A model generated the notes under the pieces. It searched no databases. It saw only the letters and a program-made list of their open reading frames with translations, and was not told the origin of the DNA. Of a stretch of DNA of 64,000 nucleotides, positions 44,505-53,995 are shown in pieces (within the stretch, counting starts at the first letter, position 1; every line of letters begins with the position of its first letter). A program made the translations under genes and the position numbers. Source of the DNA: Persicaria tinctoria (lineage: Eukaryota; Streptophyta; Magnoliopsida; Caryophyllales; Polygonaceae); NCBI GenBank assembly GCA_037127255.1, contig JBANSL010000010.1:30079120-30143119 (forward strand), in the 5' to 3' direction.

Positions 44505-44642
44505 ACCACGAGCAATCTTGACACAAAAAGCACATTCTTAAGCACAAGATTACTTGCTAAAACCACAGTGCCAGTCAATTCAAACACCTTAGCAGTGCCA
44601 TCGGGTAAACCAGGTAAAATCCTTTTATCAAGAGATCTCATT

Positions 44643-45481
44643 TCACAAAAAAACAGATTTGTCAAATGCAATATGATCAGTAGCTCCTGAATCTATGATC
44701 CATTCAAGACAATCTCCCTTCCGAGAGCCAATAGAAGATGAAACACTAAGATTACCTGCAAAATGCACAATTGCATTGTTGGAATAAGCTTTAGCATTGC
44801 CACCATCACATGGTTGCTTGCCTTTCATCATCTTGACAACCTCAAAATATATAGCATTCACCATGCTTAATTTGATCAGGCTTGACCCCATTAACATCAA
44901 GAGGACAATCAGACTGTGGTGCATCAACATTGGTAGCAAATTTACTTCCCTGAGGTTTACCACCAGTACGAGGCCCAATAGATCATTGGATTCAGAAAAT
45001 CTTTCCTTCACTTCATCCCAAAGCTCCTTGGATGATTGCACATACATGAAACTCTCACGGATTTCACTAGTCATGGAATTAATAATCCAACACATGACCA
45101 TGAAATCTACACGAATCCACTTATCATAATCCTCACTAGTTTCTGGCGGTTCCACGCAATTGCCATTTATGAACCCCAATTTGGCTTTAACGCCCAAAGC
45201 CATACGAACTCCACGATTCCAACTAGTGAAATTAGATCCGTTGAACAAAGTTGAAACCAACTACATACTTGGATGATCAGAATTTGCAAGGAACAATGGA
45301 TTCACATACGCGTTGGAATTCTGAGATCCAAAATCCCCAAATTGCATCGGATTCGCGCCAATATTCAACGACCTTTGTTGTTGACCATTAGGAGCTCCTG
45401 GTGAGCCGACGCCAGTTCCTCAACGACCTTCACATATGAAGCCCCTGGTTGCTAATTTGCACTAGCAACACCTCTAGCCAT
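44643..45481 (-). pseudogene. Copia gag and protease (minus element 1)
   Basis: ATG 45481 (MARGVASAN) is stopped early. The main frame (45260-44643) has TLFNGSNFTSWNRGVRMALG, KAKLGFINGN, DFMVMCWIINSM and SKELWDEVKERFSESND, a UBN2-type gag. A shifted middle lacks the zinc knuckle. It ends with the intact protease motif LEWIIDSGATDHIAF. This gag resembles that of the neighbouring element at 46.4-51.5 kb. Confidence 0.85.
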
Positions 45482-45582
45482 GGCGGATCAAAGAAAATGC
45501 GGACACAAAATGAAACAGAGCGTGACGAACAGAGCAAGAACAAACGAAAATCAACCAGATCTTGCACACAGGTATGATACCA

Positions 45583-45829
45583 TGTGAAGAATCAATTGAT
45601 TCAAACAACAAACAAGGAAAAACACAGGAAACAATCTGAATTGAAGAAAATGGATGTTTACATCATCAAAAAAACCTCAACGTTTGAGTATAGAAAGGCT
45701 CCTTTTATAGAGAAGGAAGGAGCCTCTAACTACCTAATAACCTCGAGTGAAAGGACAAAACTACCCTTATAGAAACCACGAAATACCCAAAGTAACCTTA
45801 CCCTCATATGCTCTACTATATGATTCACA
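45583..45829 (-). repeat. 5' LTR of the minus Copia (42.5-45.8 kb)
   Basis: 247 bp; preceded on the plus strand by GGTATGATACCA, the complement of the primer site. Confidence 0.92.
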
Positions 45830-45834
45830 GTTCT

Positions 45835-46432
45835 GCCTCACTTGATTTCTTATGCTTAGTTTTATAAATATTCCTTATAAGTATTCCTAATATATTTCTT
45901 TTTTTCTTTATTCATGACTTTTGTCGTTGTGTATGGGTTGTAATGCTCAGTAGACTGTCACTCATTCCTCAAGTGATAGGCGGAGGCAGAGCTAGCATGT
46001 ATTTAAGGGAATTGCAGTTGCATTTCCTGATTTGTAGGGTTTTAGGATCAACTCCCATCAATCAAAGAAGAGGCGGCAAACCTCTCTTTTCCTTCATGAA
46101 CTTTGTCCTATCAATGGAGAAGTAAAGATCCATTCTTATTGATCATTCCCTCCATATCGTCTTAATTTATGCTCAATCTTTGCTGATTTACAGTTGATCT
46201 TGCAACTCTTTTCACCACTCCATGCCTCCAATTCCGACCCTTGAATCTGTAATGCCACAATGTTCACAAGTTTACTCATACATGAATAGGTCAGTATGTG
46301 GTTGATCATTTAAGAGGCTAGAGAGGGCTATAAATCCCCCAGCACCTTACTAGTAGTATGTACGATGATCTTATCAATGGGCTTCAATTTGATATATAAT
46401 AACGTTGCAATTTCACACTCAAGCAAAAAGTA
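45835..46432. other. Spacer between two Copia elements
   Basis: Nothing recognised. The small open stretch at 45943-46125 (GGGRASMYLRELQLHFL-like) includes GGCGGAGGCAGAGCTAGCAT, a sequence of the kind often seen in plant repeats. Confidence 0.4.
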
Positions 46433-46487
46433 TGAACTGGATCACCAGTTCACCTAGATCGTCATGGAACCACAAAAGAGGGAAATG

Positions 46488-46545
<58 letters not shown>

Positions 46546-46697
46546 GAAATTCTTGATCTGTGTTTGTTACAGAGAAAGGAAGCTCAAGTGTGGCTTTATA
46601 GCCTTACATCTTCAACTGCCACTCATCCTTATCACCGTACACATGTCCACACACTCCAAGCCTAACTAAACAATGTACAAGTTGGCTCACTGGCTCA
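46433..46697 (-). repeat. 3' LTR of minus Copia 2, with GA expansion
   Basis: Shares TGGAACCACAAAAGAG, TTGTTACAGAGAAAGGAAGC and CTTATCACCGTACAC with 51238-51462. Carries a (GA)n run absent from the other LTR. Confidence 0.9.
46491..46541. repeat. (GA)n microsatellite inside the LTR
   Basis: About 25 GA units. The partner LTR has only about six, so the expansion happened after insertion. Confidence 0.95.
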
Positions 46698-46699
46698 TA

Positions 46700-46725
46700 C
46701 CCCCCCCCCCCCCCCTCCCCCCCCT
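46700..46725 (-). promoter_or_regulatory. Expanded polypurine tract of minus Copia 2
   Basis: The plus strand reads C16-T-C8-T next to the LTR, i.e. a long G tract on the minus strand, where the plus-strand primer for the 3' LTR would lie. Confidence 0.7.
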
Positions 46726-46746
46726 CAAGTTGGACTTGGGGGTGTA

Positions 46747-47766
46747 TCAACCAAGCCCAACTTGAAAGATAAAGAGCGATGTTGAACCTCTCCAAGTGGC
46801 TTTGTGAGCATGTCTGCCAATTGTAGAGAAGTTGAAACATAGGTTGTCTTCAATAGCCCTTCGATCTTCAATCCTTTCCCTTACATAATGGCAATCAATG
46901 TTGAGATGTTTCGTTCTCTCGTGATATACTGGATGAGCTGCAATATGTTGGGTTGCCTTATTGTCACAAAAGAGAGTAATGGGCAAAGGCACATTGATAG
47001 ACAAATCACGAAGAAGACTAGTGATCCAAACCACCTCACTTGCCGCAGTGAACATACATCTGTATTCAGATTCTGCACTTGATTTTGACAATGTCTTCTG
47101 TTTCTTTGTTTTCCATGAAACAAGTGAAGTACCAAGGAAGACACAATAGCCTGAGAGAGACCAAGCTGTGAACTGGCAAGCACCCCAGTCTGCGTCACTG
47201 CATGTTGAGAGCTGCAATGAGGATCTACTAGAGAAAAATATACCCTAGTTGATGGTGTGCTTTAAGTAACGTACAACATCAATGGCAGCTTGCATATGAG
47301 GGACACGTGGAGAGCTTAAAAATTGACTCAAATGTTGGACAAAGTATCATAGATCAGGTCTTGTTAAATTGAGATACAAGAGCATGCCAATCAATCTTCT
47401 ATAAGACTCAGGATCAGGAAGCATATCACCATCATCAATAGACAATTTCAACCCTCCTGGTAAAGGAAATGCAGAATCTTTTCAATTTGTCATGCTTGTA
47501 TCCTGAATAATATCAGCAATATACTTTCTTTGATTAAGCAACATGCCAGTCTCAAATCTAGCAACTTCAATTCCCAAAAAATATCGGACAAATCCCAAGT
47601 CCTTAATTGTAAAAGGTTGATGTAGTTGATCCTTAGTGAACTAAATAAAACTAACATCAGACCCAGTGATCAACAGATCATCCACATACACCACAACAAT
47701 GGTTTGCAAACCCTGATGATCATGAATGAACAAAGAATAATCCAACTTGGACTGCACAAACCCAAG
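46747..47766 (-). pseudogene. Copia RT 3' half and RNase H (minus element 2)
   Basis: RT continuation with the catalytic VYVDDLLITGSDV, TIKDLGFVRYFLGIEVARFE, LNQRKYIADIIQD and LIGMLLYLNLTRPDL, interrupted by at least four stops. Then an RNase H frame (47217-46747): CSDADWGACQFTAWSLSGYC, SWKTKKQKTLSKSSAESEYR, LFCDNKATQHIAAHPVYHER and TKHLNIDCHYVRERIED. The end is frame-shifted (HAHKATWRG for MLTKPLG). Not functional. Confidence 0.88.
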
Positions 47767-48345
47767 CTAGAATAAGAATTTGGAGAGCTCTAAATTCCAC
47801 TGTCTAGAGGTCTGCTTAAGACCATATAGGGATCTCTGAAGTTTGCAAACTTGCCCTTGCTGATGAGAAAAGAATCCCTCAGATAGTTTTATGTACACAT
47901 CTTCATCAAGAAACCCATGTAAAAAAGCATTATTGATATCCAATTGATGAACATCCCAATGATTGGAAGTGGCAAGAGCTAAGATCAATCGAATAATGGT
48001 GAGGCTTGCAACAGGTGAGAAGGTAAGTTTATAATCCTTATTTTTCACTTGAGTGAAGCCCTTTGCCACTAATCTAGCTTTGAACCTCTCAACTGATCCA
48101 TCAGGTTTAAACTTGACCTTAAAAATCCATTTGCATCCAATTGCCTTTTTATCCTTAGGCAAATCAGTAACCACCCAAGTGTTGTTCAACACCAAAGCAT
48201 CAATCTCCTTTTTCATGGCTTCAACCCAACGAGGGTCATTAGAAGCCTCTTTGAATGAAGTGGGCTCCCTTATATCCATCATGGCATTGAAAGAAGCCAC
48301 AGACTCTGAAGAATAATCTGACAAGTCAAACAATTGTCTGACCAT
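47767..48345 (-). pseudogene. Copia RT N-terminal half (minus element 2)
   Basis: EPTSFKEASNDPRWVEAMKK, ALVLNNTWVVTDLPKDKKAI, GCKWIFKVKFKPDGSVERFK, ARLVAKGFTQ, then DVHQLDINNAFLHGFLDEDV and SLYGLKQTSRQWN. The DINNAF motif carries the first catalytic Asp. The expected E-GIDY segment reads VKNKDYKLTFSP. A stop after SKFLF breaks it from the rest of RT. Confidence 0.88.
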
Positions 48346-48689
48346 AAAAGATCCAGATTGTGAAGAAGATAGTGTGGGACATACAAAATCTTGTAGATGA
48401 GCAGGTGCATGTCTTTGCCTAACAGGTCTCTAAACTGGGGCATGTACATGAATAGGAGACTGAACAAGATCAGACTGAACATGTTGATCCACACTGGCAT
48501 CAGATTGCATTGATGACCCCTCCTCCATAGAGTTTCTCACAACATCGTCATGAGAGATAGGATGTGGATCAACATCTACTGCATGATTAACAATGGGCAA
48601 AGATACAGGAGGAGTAGACTAAGATTGTGGTGACAATGAAAATGGGAAAATATCCTCTCTGAAAATCACATCTCTACTGAAGTACACAT

Positions 48690-49300
48690 TTTTAAAGCTT
48701 AAATCAAACAGTTTGTATGCTTTGACTCCACCAGGATATCCCAAAAAACACTTTTCATAGCTTGCTCACCAAATTTTTCCTTCATAGCCACACGACGTCG
48801 ACCAAAACATAAGCATCCAACCACTCTGAGATCTTCATAGGATGCAGCTTTGTTGAATAAAACATCAAATGGAACCTTCCAATCAAGGACAAAACTTGGC
48901 AATCGATTTATGACATGTGTTGCAGCAGTAACACAGTCACTCCAAAATCGAATTGGAAGATGAGCATGCAGTCTCATAGCCCTGGCAGTTTCAATTAAGT
49001 GCCTGTGCTTGCGCTCAACTCGGCCATTTTTTTAGGAACACCAGGAACACTCTGTTGATGAACAATTCCCATGTCTGCAAACATCTCTTTGCAAGCAATC
49101 TGGACAAATTTTGATACATTGTCACTCCTGATTATTTTGACTTTACAGTCAAACTAAGTCTGAACATAAACAAGAAATCCTTTTATAGATTTCAAAACCT
49201 ACAGTTTAGATGCCAACAGATATGTCCATGTATATCTGCTATGGTCATCCAAAACTGTCAAAAAATACTTAGCTCCATCATGAGCAGAACATTTATAAGC
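48690..49300 (-). pseudogene. Copia integrase remnants
   Basis: The 5' part is fused to the gag-protease frame (LVHLDLWGAYKCSAHDGAKY, FLTVLDDHSRYTWTYLL) and stops at 49199. The DNG-type and catalytic Glu region lies in shifted frames. From 48977 RLHAHLPIRFWSDCVTAATH and VINRLPSFVL resume, ending in EKFGEQAMKSVFW and a broken GYP motif. Confidence 0.78.
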
Positions 49301-51145
49301 CCCCCAAAGATCAAGATGAACAAGATCAAATGGCTTCAAAGCCAAGGAAGAACTTTTATTAAATGGAAATTTGTGATGTTTAGCAAGTATACAACTCTCA
49401 CAAAAGAAATCCTTACAAACCGAGTGCTTAAACAGATCCAAATGCAGCAATTTGGACATAGAACTATGACCTAAACGAGCATGAACAAGCTCTAACTCAT
49501 GACCTTTACCAGGCTTTATTGTCTGGCTACAAACCTTTATTGAACTAAAGAAATCACTAATGCCACCATCAATCATAGCTCCTGTATCTTCTGTTTTGAT
49601 GATGTACATCCCACTAATTATGTGTCCTCTTCCCACAGTCTTCTTAGTGATAAGGTCCTGAAAGAAGCATTGATCAGCAGTGAATATTGCTATTAACCCT
49701 GAATCCTCAATGAGCCTCCCTACTGATAAGAGATTGTGCTTGAATGAAGGGACCAACAACACATTCTTTAACTCAAGGCTGGAGCTAAATTTAACCAATC
49801 CCACTGTGTCAACAGCTATGACTAAATCATCAGGTAAAGCAATATTAATCGATTTCATGAGTTTCTGCTTACATTTAAGTACAGTGGAATCATATAACAT
49901 GTGATCAGTTGCTTTTGTATCTACAATCCAAAAATCTTTCCCAACAATTTTCTCAATCATCAATGCTTTAGATGGATTATAGTTACATGAGAAATTAGCT
50001 GCTACAAAACAATCATCATCCTCAATCTGAATCTGCTTTCCCTTTATCATCTTCAGTACTTCCTTGCACACTGCACTGACTAATCCATTGTCAAATTGAC
50101 ACTCCTTTCCTGAATCAAGAGGAGTATCTCCTCCTTGCGCATCCACTGAGTTAGCAGTTGATCTCCCATATTGTTTCCCTTTCGAGTTCTTTTCTTTATC
50201 TTGATAACCATGCAGTTTGTAGCAAGAGTCCCTCTGATGTCCTTTATTCCCACAAAAATCAAACTTGGGAAATCCATGGAGCTTATAGCAAGTGTCCCTA
50301 ATGTGACCTTTATTACCACAAAATTCACATTTCTTAAATTCCTCCCTTGATTTCTTGCTATCTCCATCTTTCTTCCAGTTGCTTGACTGATTTCTACTCG
50401 CATTAAGTGCAGTTACATCCTCCCATTGCTTTGAACTTGCACTTGGATTGCCTCCACAGTGTTCAACTTGTTGATCAATGTAAAAATCCCTATTCAGTGT
50501 AGGTATTGGATCCATTGCAAGCACCTGATTTCTTGCAGAATCATACCCCTCATTCAACCCCTTCAAAAACTGCACCAATTTGTTTCTTTCTTCCATATCA
50601 ATCATCTTCCTGACAACTTGACATGTGCATCTGTCCATAACACCACACACACACCTAGGTTCACCTTCTACGCAAGCAATTTCATTCCAAACATTCTTCA
50701 ATTTCCATAAATAATCTCCAACAAAATCAGAACCTTGCCTAACTGAACATAGATCTTTCTTCAAATGATAAAGAAGAGGAATGTTAGATTGGCCATACCT
50801 CTCCAAAATTTCTTCCCACATTTTTTGCGCAGATCCTACAAACATCATTGATTCAGAGATCGATTTGTCTATTGAGTTGATGAGCCAACATCGTACCATG
50901 TAATAGGCGCTCAACCATCTCTGCTTGTTCGGAGAATCATCTGAGGGCTTCACTATGGATCCATCAATGAATCCGAGTTTCAGCTTCGCCCCCAAGGCCA
51001 TCTTCACATTTCGCATCCAGCTCAGAAAGTTCATCCCATTGAACACTGCTGCCACAAGTTGCGCACCTGGACTGTCCGAACTCGCAAGAGCGAATGGATC
51101 ATTCGACGCCACCTGAAACTGCTGATCACCATTTTGATTTCGCAC
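49199..51145 (-). CDS. Copia gag-protease-pre-integrase polyprotein (648 aa)
   Basis: Long open frame. The UBN2-type gag has AVFNGMNFLSWMRNVKMALG, LGFIDGSIVKPSDD and AYYMVRCWLINSIDKSISES. Two adjacent zinc knuckles follow: CEFCGNKGHIRDTC is intact, while the second reads FDFCGNKGHQRDSC with its first Cys lost, and the spacing suggests an internal duplication (YKLHGFPKF / YKLHGYQDK). The protease site reads FWIVDTKATDHM where DSGATDHM is expected, so the catalytic D-S/T-G triad is broken. The pre-integrase HARLGHSSMSKLLHLD and CESCILAKHHKFPF is intact. The frame ends in the first part of integrase. The frame is open, but the mutated protease makes a working element unlikely. Confidence 0.85.
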   Translation of the reverse strand: MRNQNGDQQFQVASNDPFALASSDSPGAQLVAAVFNGMNFLSWMRNVKMALGAKLKLGFIDGSIVKPSDDSPNKQRWLSAYYMVRCWLINSIDKSISESMMFVGSAQKMWEEILERYGQSNIPLLYHLKKDLCSVRQGSDFVGDYLWKLKNVWNEIACVEGEPRCVCGVMDRCTCQVVRKMIDMEERNKLVQFLKGLNEGYDSARNQVLAMDPIPTLNRDFYIDQQVEHCGGNPSASSKQWEDVTALNASRNQSSNWKKDGDSKKSREEFKKCEFCGNKGHIRDTCYKLHGFPKFDFCGNKGHQRDSCYKLHGYQDKEKNSKGKQYGRSTANSVDAQGGDTPLDSGKECQFDNGLVSAVCKEVLKMIKGKQIQIEDDDCFVAANFSCNYNPSKALMIEKIVGKDFWIVDTKATDHMLYDSTVLKCKQKLMKSINIALPDDLVIAVDTVGLVKFSSSLELKNVLLVPSFKHNLLSVGRLIEDSGLIAIFTADQCFFQDLITKKTVGRGHIISGMYIIKTEDTGAMIDGGISDFFSSIKVCSQTIKPGKGHELELVHARLGHSSMSKLLHLDLFKHSVCKDFFCESCILAKHHKFPFNKSSSLALKPFDLVHLDLWGAYKCSAHDGAKYFLTVLDDHSRYTWTYLLASKL

Positions 51146-51223
51146 ATGATCGAAGCGTAAGTGTCACTCATGGCTGCTAATCAACTCAGATACTCAACGA
51201 ATCTCAACACGGATTCGCTTCTC

Positions 51224-51235
51224 GCTCTGATACCA
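51224..51235 (-). promoter_or_regulatory. Primer binding site of minus Copia 2
   Basis: Exact complement of TGGTATCAGAGC (initiator Met tRNA type), adjacent to the 5' LTR. Confidence 0.88.
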
Positions 51236-51237
51236 TA

Positions 51238-51462
51238 TGAACTGGAGCACCAGTTCACCTAGATCGCCATGGAACCACAAAAGAGAGAAATGAACGAGAG
51301 AGAGAAAACTGAAATTCTTGATCTATGTTTGTTACAGAGAAAGGAAGCTCAAGTATGGCTTTATAGCCTTACATCTTCAAATGCCACTCATCCTTATCAC
51401 CGTACACGTGTCCACACACTCCAAACCTAACTAAACAATGTACGAGTTGGCTCACTGGCTCA
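51238..51462 (-). repeat. 5' LTR of minus Copia 2
   Basis: 225 bp, TGAACTGGAGCACC...GGCTCA. A partial copy of its last 20 bases follows at about 51472-51490. Confidence 0.9.
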
Positions 51463-51739
51463 TAGAGACCAAGCTGGCTCACTGGCTCATATTAACGTTT
51501 GAAAATAACCAAGCACAACCCACTTCATACACAATTACTAAATTGAGATTTTTCTATCTTTTACTAAATTTCATATCTTAATACTATAACTAAACCCGAA
51601 GAGCTTTGAATTAGTAGATTATATTAAAATATTTGTCAATCTTATAATAAATTAAACACTACTTATAGTATAGGTAACCATTTATAATTAACTTCCTTAC
51701 AAAAAAAAATTCTATTTGAAATCCAATCGAAAATTGTTC

Positions 51740-52240
51740 GATTTTTTATTTTATTTTTTTGATAAGGAAAAAATTCGGGTGGTGGTTAGCCTACCCGAGA
51801 GCATCCCGAAGGATGAGATCACGAGGATCTGAAAGAAATACAAATACAGAATACATCAAAAGAAGCACATAAAGCAAACCCGGAAAAACCCCGAACCCTA
51901 ACCAACAAGCGGAGACAACATCGAGATGAAGGAAACCCGGCGTGGTAAAGTGGATAGCAAGCGCATGGGACAACACCAGCTGACACAATGTCTCGCCGCC
52001 GGAAAGCAGTAATCCTCGAAAGGCAAAGACGACTCCTGGGGAAGTGTGGATCACACGACGTTCCCCCCACCTAGATGAGAGATCTTCGGAGACCATAAAC
52101 ACCTCCAACACGATCACTTCGATCAACCAGGGCCGCAGAACTGCTCCTCAACCGGAACTAACCACGAACCAAAAGACGGACATCCAAACAACACGAGAAA
52201 ATGAAGCACGATCGCAAACAGAGCGAAGAGCGAGATAAAA
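51740..52240 (-). mobile_element. LINE-derived 3' end (probable)
   Basis: On the minus strand the sequence ends FLSDPRDLILRDALG-stop, then ANHHPNFFLIKK and a run matching poly-A (AT-rich 51740-51765). The other LINEs here end the same way (KDAIGWWISRVWHHPNSCLV). The upstream 350 bp is open but not recognisable as RNase H, so the join may be chimeric. Confidence 0.5.
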
Positions 52241-52412
52241 ATCCGGAATTTGTTTACAGCTAATTATTACAATATACGAATATATATGGTTTTATCGCAA
52301 GTTAACATTATTTATTTTAATCATACCGATGAAAATTATACACGCATAGATATATACGTAGTAAAAATTAACCCTTTTTTGTTTTTTTTTAATCAATTTT
52401 TTTCGGGTCAAA

Positions 52413-52444
52413 CTTTGGGCCCAAGCTAAACCTTGGGCCCAAAG
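52413..52444. repeat. Perfect inverted repeat around GGGCCC
   Basis: CTTTGGGCCCAAG and its exact complement CTTGGGCCCAAAG, separated by CTAAAC. Each arm is itself centred on GGGCCC. First of a cluster of hairpins. Confidence 0.9.
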
Positions 52445-52546
52445 CACAAACTCGGGCCCGGTCACAAAGGACGCGGCCAGGGAGACCCCATGGCCAACAA
52501 CCCAGCAACAAAGCATGGCGACAGCAGCCAGGGAGACCCCACTAGA

Positions 52547-52582
52547 AAAATAGATAAGTAAATATATTTACTTATCTATTTT
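52547..52582. repeat. Perfect 36-bp palindrome
   Basis: AAAATAGATAAGTAAATA followed at once by its reverse complement, with no spacer. It overlaps the next palindrome by four T. Confidence 0.95.
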
Positions 52583-52617
52583 CTGCAATTTGGCCTTAAA
52601 GGCCAAATTGCAGAAAA
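52579..52617. repeat. Perfect 39-bp palindrome with a 1-nt centre
   Basis: TTTTCTGCAATTTGGCCTT, one A, then the exact reverse complement of the first arm. Confidence 0.95.
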
Positions 52618-52690
52618 CTTGGGCCCAAGGCCAAGGCCAAGGCCAAGTTTACGCCTTTGGCCTTCGGGCCCAAGGCGTAAACTTGGGCCC
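52618..52690. repeat. Third hairpin with AAGGCC tandem repeats
   Basis: CTTGGGCCCAAG, then CCAAGG repeated, then a 17-bp stem GGCCAAGTTTACGCCTT paired with AAGGCGTAAACTTGG-CC (one bulge) around a loop at about 52658-52671. TGGGCC/GGCCCA words occur many times; in plant promoters this is the TCP-binding site II word, which may be coincidental here. Confidence 0.88.
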
Positions 52691-52699
52691 GAAGCACAT

Positions 52700-53995
52700 A
52701 ATCTTGGGCCACTTCCGAAATAAACAAGGGGCCCAAAAGGCACTCTCTACTTCCACGCAGGAGCGCAGACAAGCGAGAAGGGATTAGCAGGCTCGAGAAC
52801 CCGACGGCGGCCGAAGGGGATGACGCGATGGCGAACAAGGAGCTTGCAACCGCAAGAAGCAAGGGCAGTACCGGCGAAGGGCGGGCCGAAGGTGCCGAGG
52901 GTCGTGCCAGTGAAGGGCGAGACGACCCAAATCCGGGGAGAAGATCTACGTACAGGATGGCGGACGCTAGATCCGAACATCGAAGGCAGAGAAGTGTGAA
53001 ATCGGATGGTGACGGAGGAGGAAAAGGGGTCCACGATCATAGATCATCAAAAGCCCCAAGGTAATCGAGCAATTTGTTCGATTAAAGTGGTACAAATCGA
53101 ACCCAAACAAAGCAAGTTGGGGCAATTTGCAACCAAATATGGGGGTTGTGATTGGGGTTCAGAATAGGGGTTTCATCTGGTGGTTTTTCCATTAAAGATT
53201 GGAGCCCATTAGGGATTTTCACGAGCCTAAGAGGAAGGGAAACCTCAACCCAGCAAGAGATTGAGCTCGGAGAAGCGTAGCGGTGATGGCGAGGGGTATT
53301 AGACTCAGGTAAGGACGGTCGGAGCCGAGGTAGTGGCGGTCGAAACCAGTGTTTATCAAGCCGAAGAAGCAAATTGTGGCTCCCGGAGGAGGTGTGGGGC
53401 TCCCGGAAGGGGAGGGTTTGGAGCTCTCCAAAAGAGAGTGTTTTTTTTGTGATTGAAGAAAAATGGTCCAACCAAAGGCGGAGAAGCGCTCCAACTGGAG
53501 GTGAGAGAGATAGATCCGAAGCGAGAAACCAGGGCATCGCAAGGCCAAGAGGTCGTCGGAAAACTTAAGAGATCACCGGAGGGGATGGATATGGGCTCCC
53601 GAAGGAGATTTGAGGCTCCCGTTGAGCTCTGAGGGGGAGGGAGTGATTCCATATATTTCGTCGTATATGATTTGAACAGTTGGATTTAGATCATGGTGTT
53701 TCAACCCTAAAGGGGTTTTTCTGAAAGCTCTAAAAAAAGAGAGCGTTTTCCCGTGACTTGAAGTACTATTATCGAAAATTGTTTGCTGATAATGTTTTAG
53801 CCAGCCCTCCGAGAAAAAAGATTTAGTATCCGTCACTGACCATAACAACATCGTAAATCATAGAACAAACACCCTCGTGAAGTCAACCAATACATGAAGA
53901 AAGGGAAATGCAAGATGCATGATTCGATGAATAGCAACCATTGCATACTCTTCACAAGACATTCGTGGAGAAAACACCATTTAATTTCCTTTTCA
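52700..53995. other. GC-rich stretch without a recognisable gene
   Basis: Several overlapping open frames exist on both strands between 52750 and 53650 (for example a minus-strand 151-residue frame at 53082-53537), but none shows a domain I recognise. The GC content is higher than in the surroundings. It ends about 50 bp before the stop codon of oxidoreductase D. Confidence 0.4.

Larger units (their letters stand above)
42474..45829 (-). mobile_element. Defective Copia element, minus strand, TSD GTTCT
   Basis: LTRs at 42474-42724 (251 bp) and 45583-45829 (247 bp), both beginning TGTGAAG and ending TTCACA, flanked by GTTCT at 42469-42473 and 45830-45834. On the minus strand the primer site TGGTATCATACC follows the 5' LTR. 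Total length is only 3.36 kb because the end of integrase and the start of RT are deleted. Gene order on the minus strand: gag/protease, pre-integrase, part of integrase, RT, RNase H. The LTRs are close to each other, so the deletion derivative may have moved as such with help from another element. Confidence 0.9.
46433..51462 (-). mobile_element. Near-full-length but mutated Copia element, minus strand
   Basis: LTRs at 46433-46697 and 51238-51462 (both TGAACTGGA/TGAACTGGAG...GGCTCA). The left LTR is longer because of a GA expansion. The complement of the exact primer site TGGTATCAGAGC is at 51224-51235. Coding order on the minus strand is gag, protease, pre-integrase, integrase, RT, RNase H, across 46.7-51.2 kb with several stops and a deletion between integrase and RT. 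A G-rich tract (46700-46725) precedes the 3' LTR. The right LTR is followed by a partial duplicate of its own end (CAAGCTGGCTCACTGGCTCA). No matching 5-bp TSD was found. Confidence 0.9.

Noticed and set aside
53082..53652. Minus-strand Pro/Ser-rich protein beside oxidoreductase D
   Set aside because: Three overlapping frames are open on the same strand, which indicates composition bias rather than one selected protein, and no domain is recognisable.
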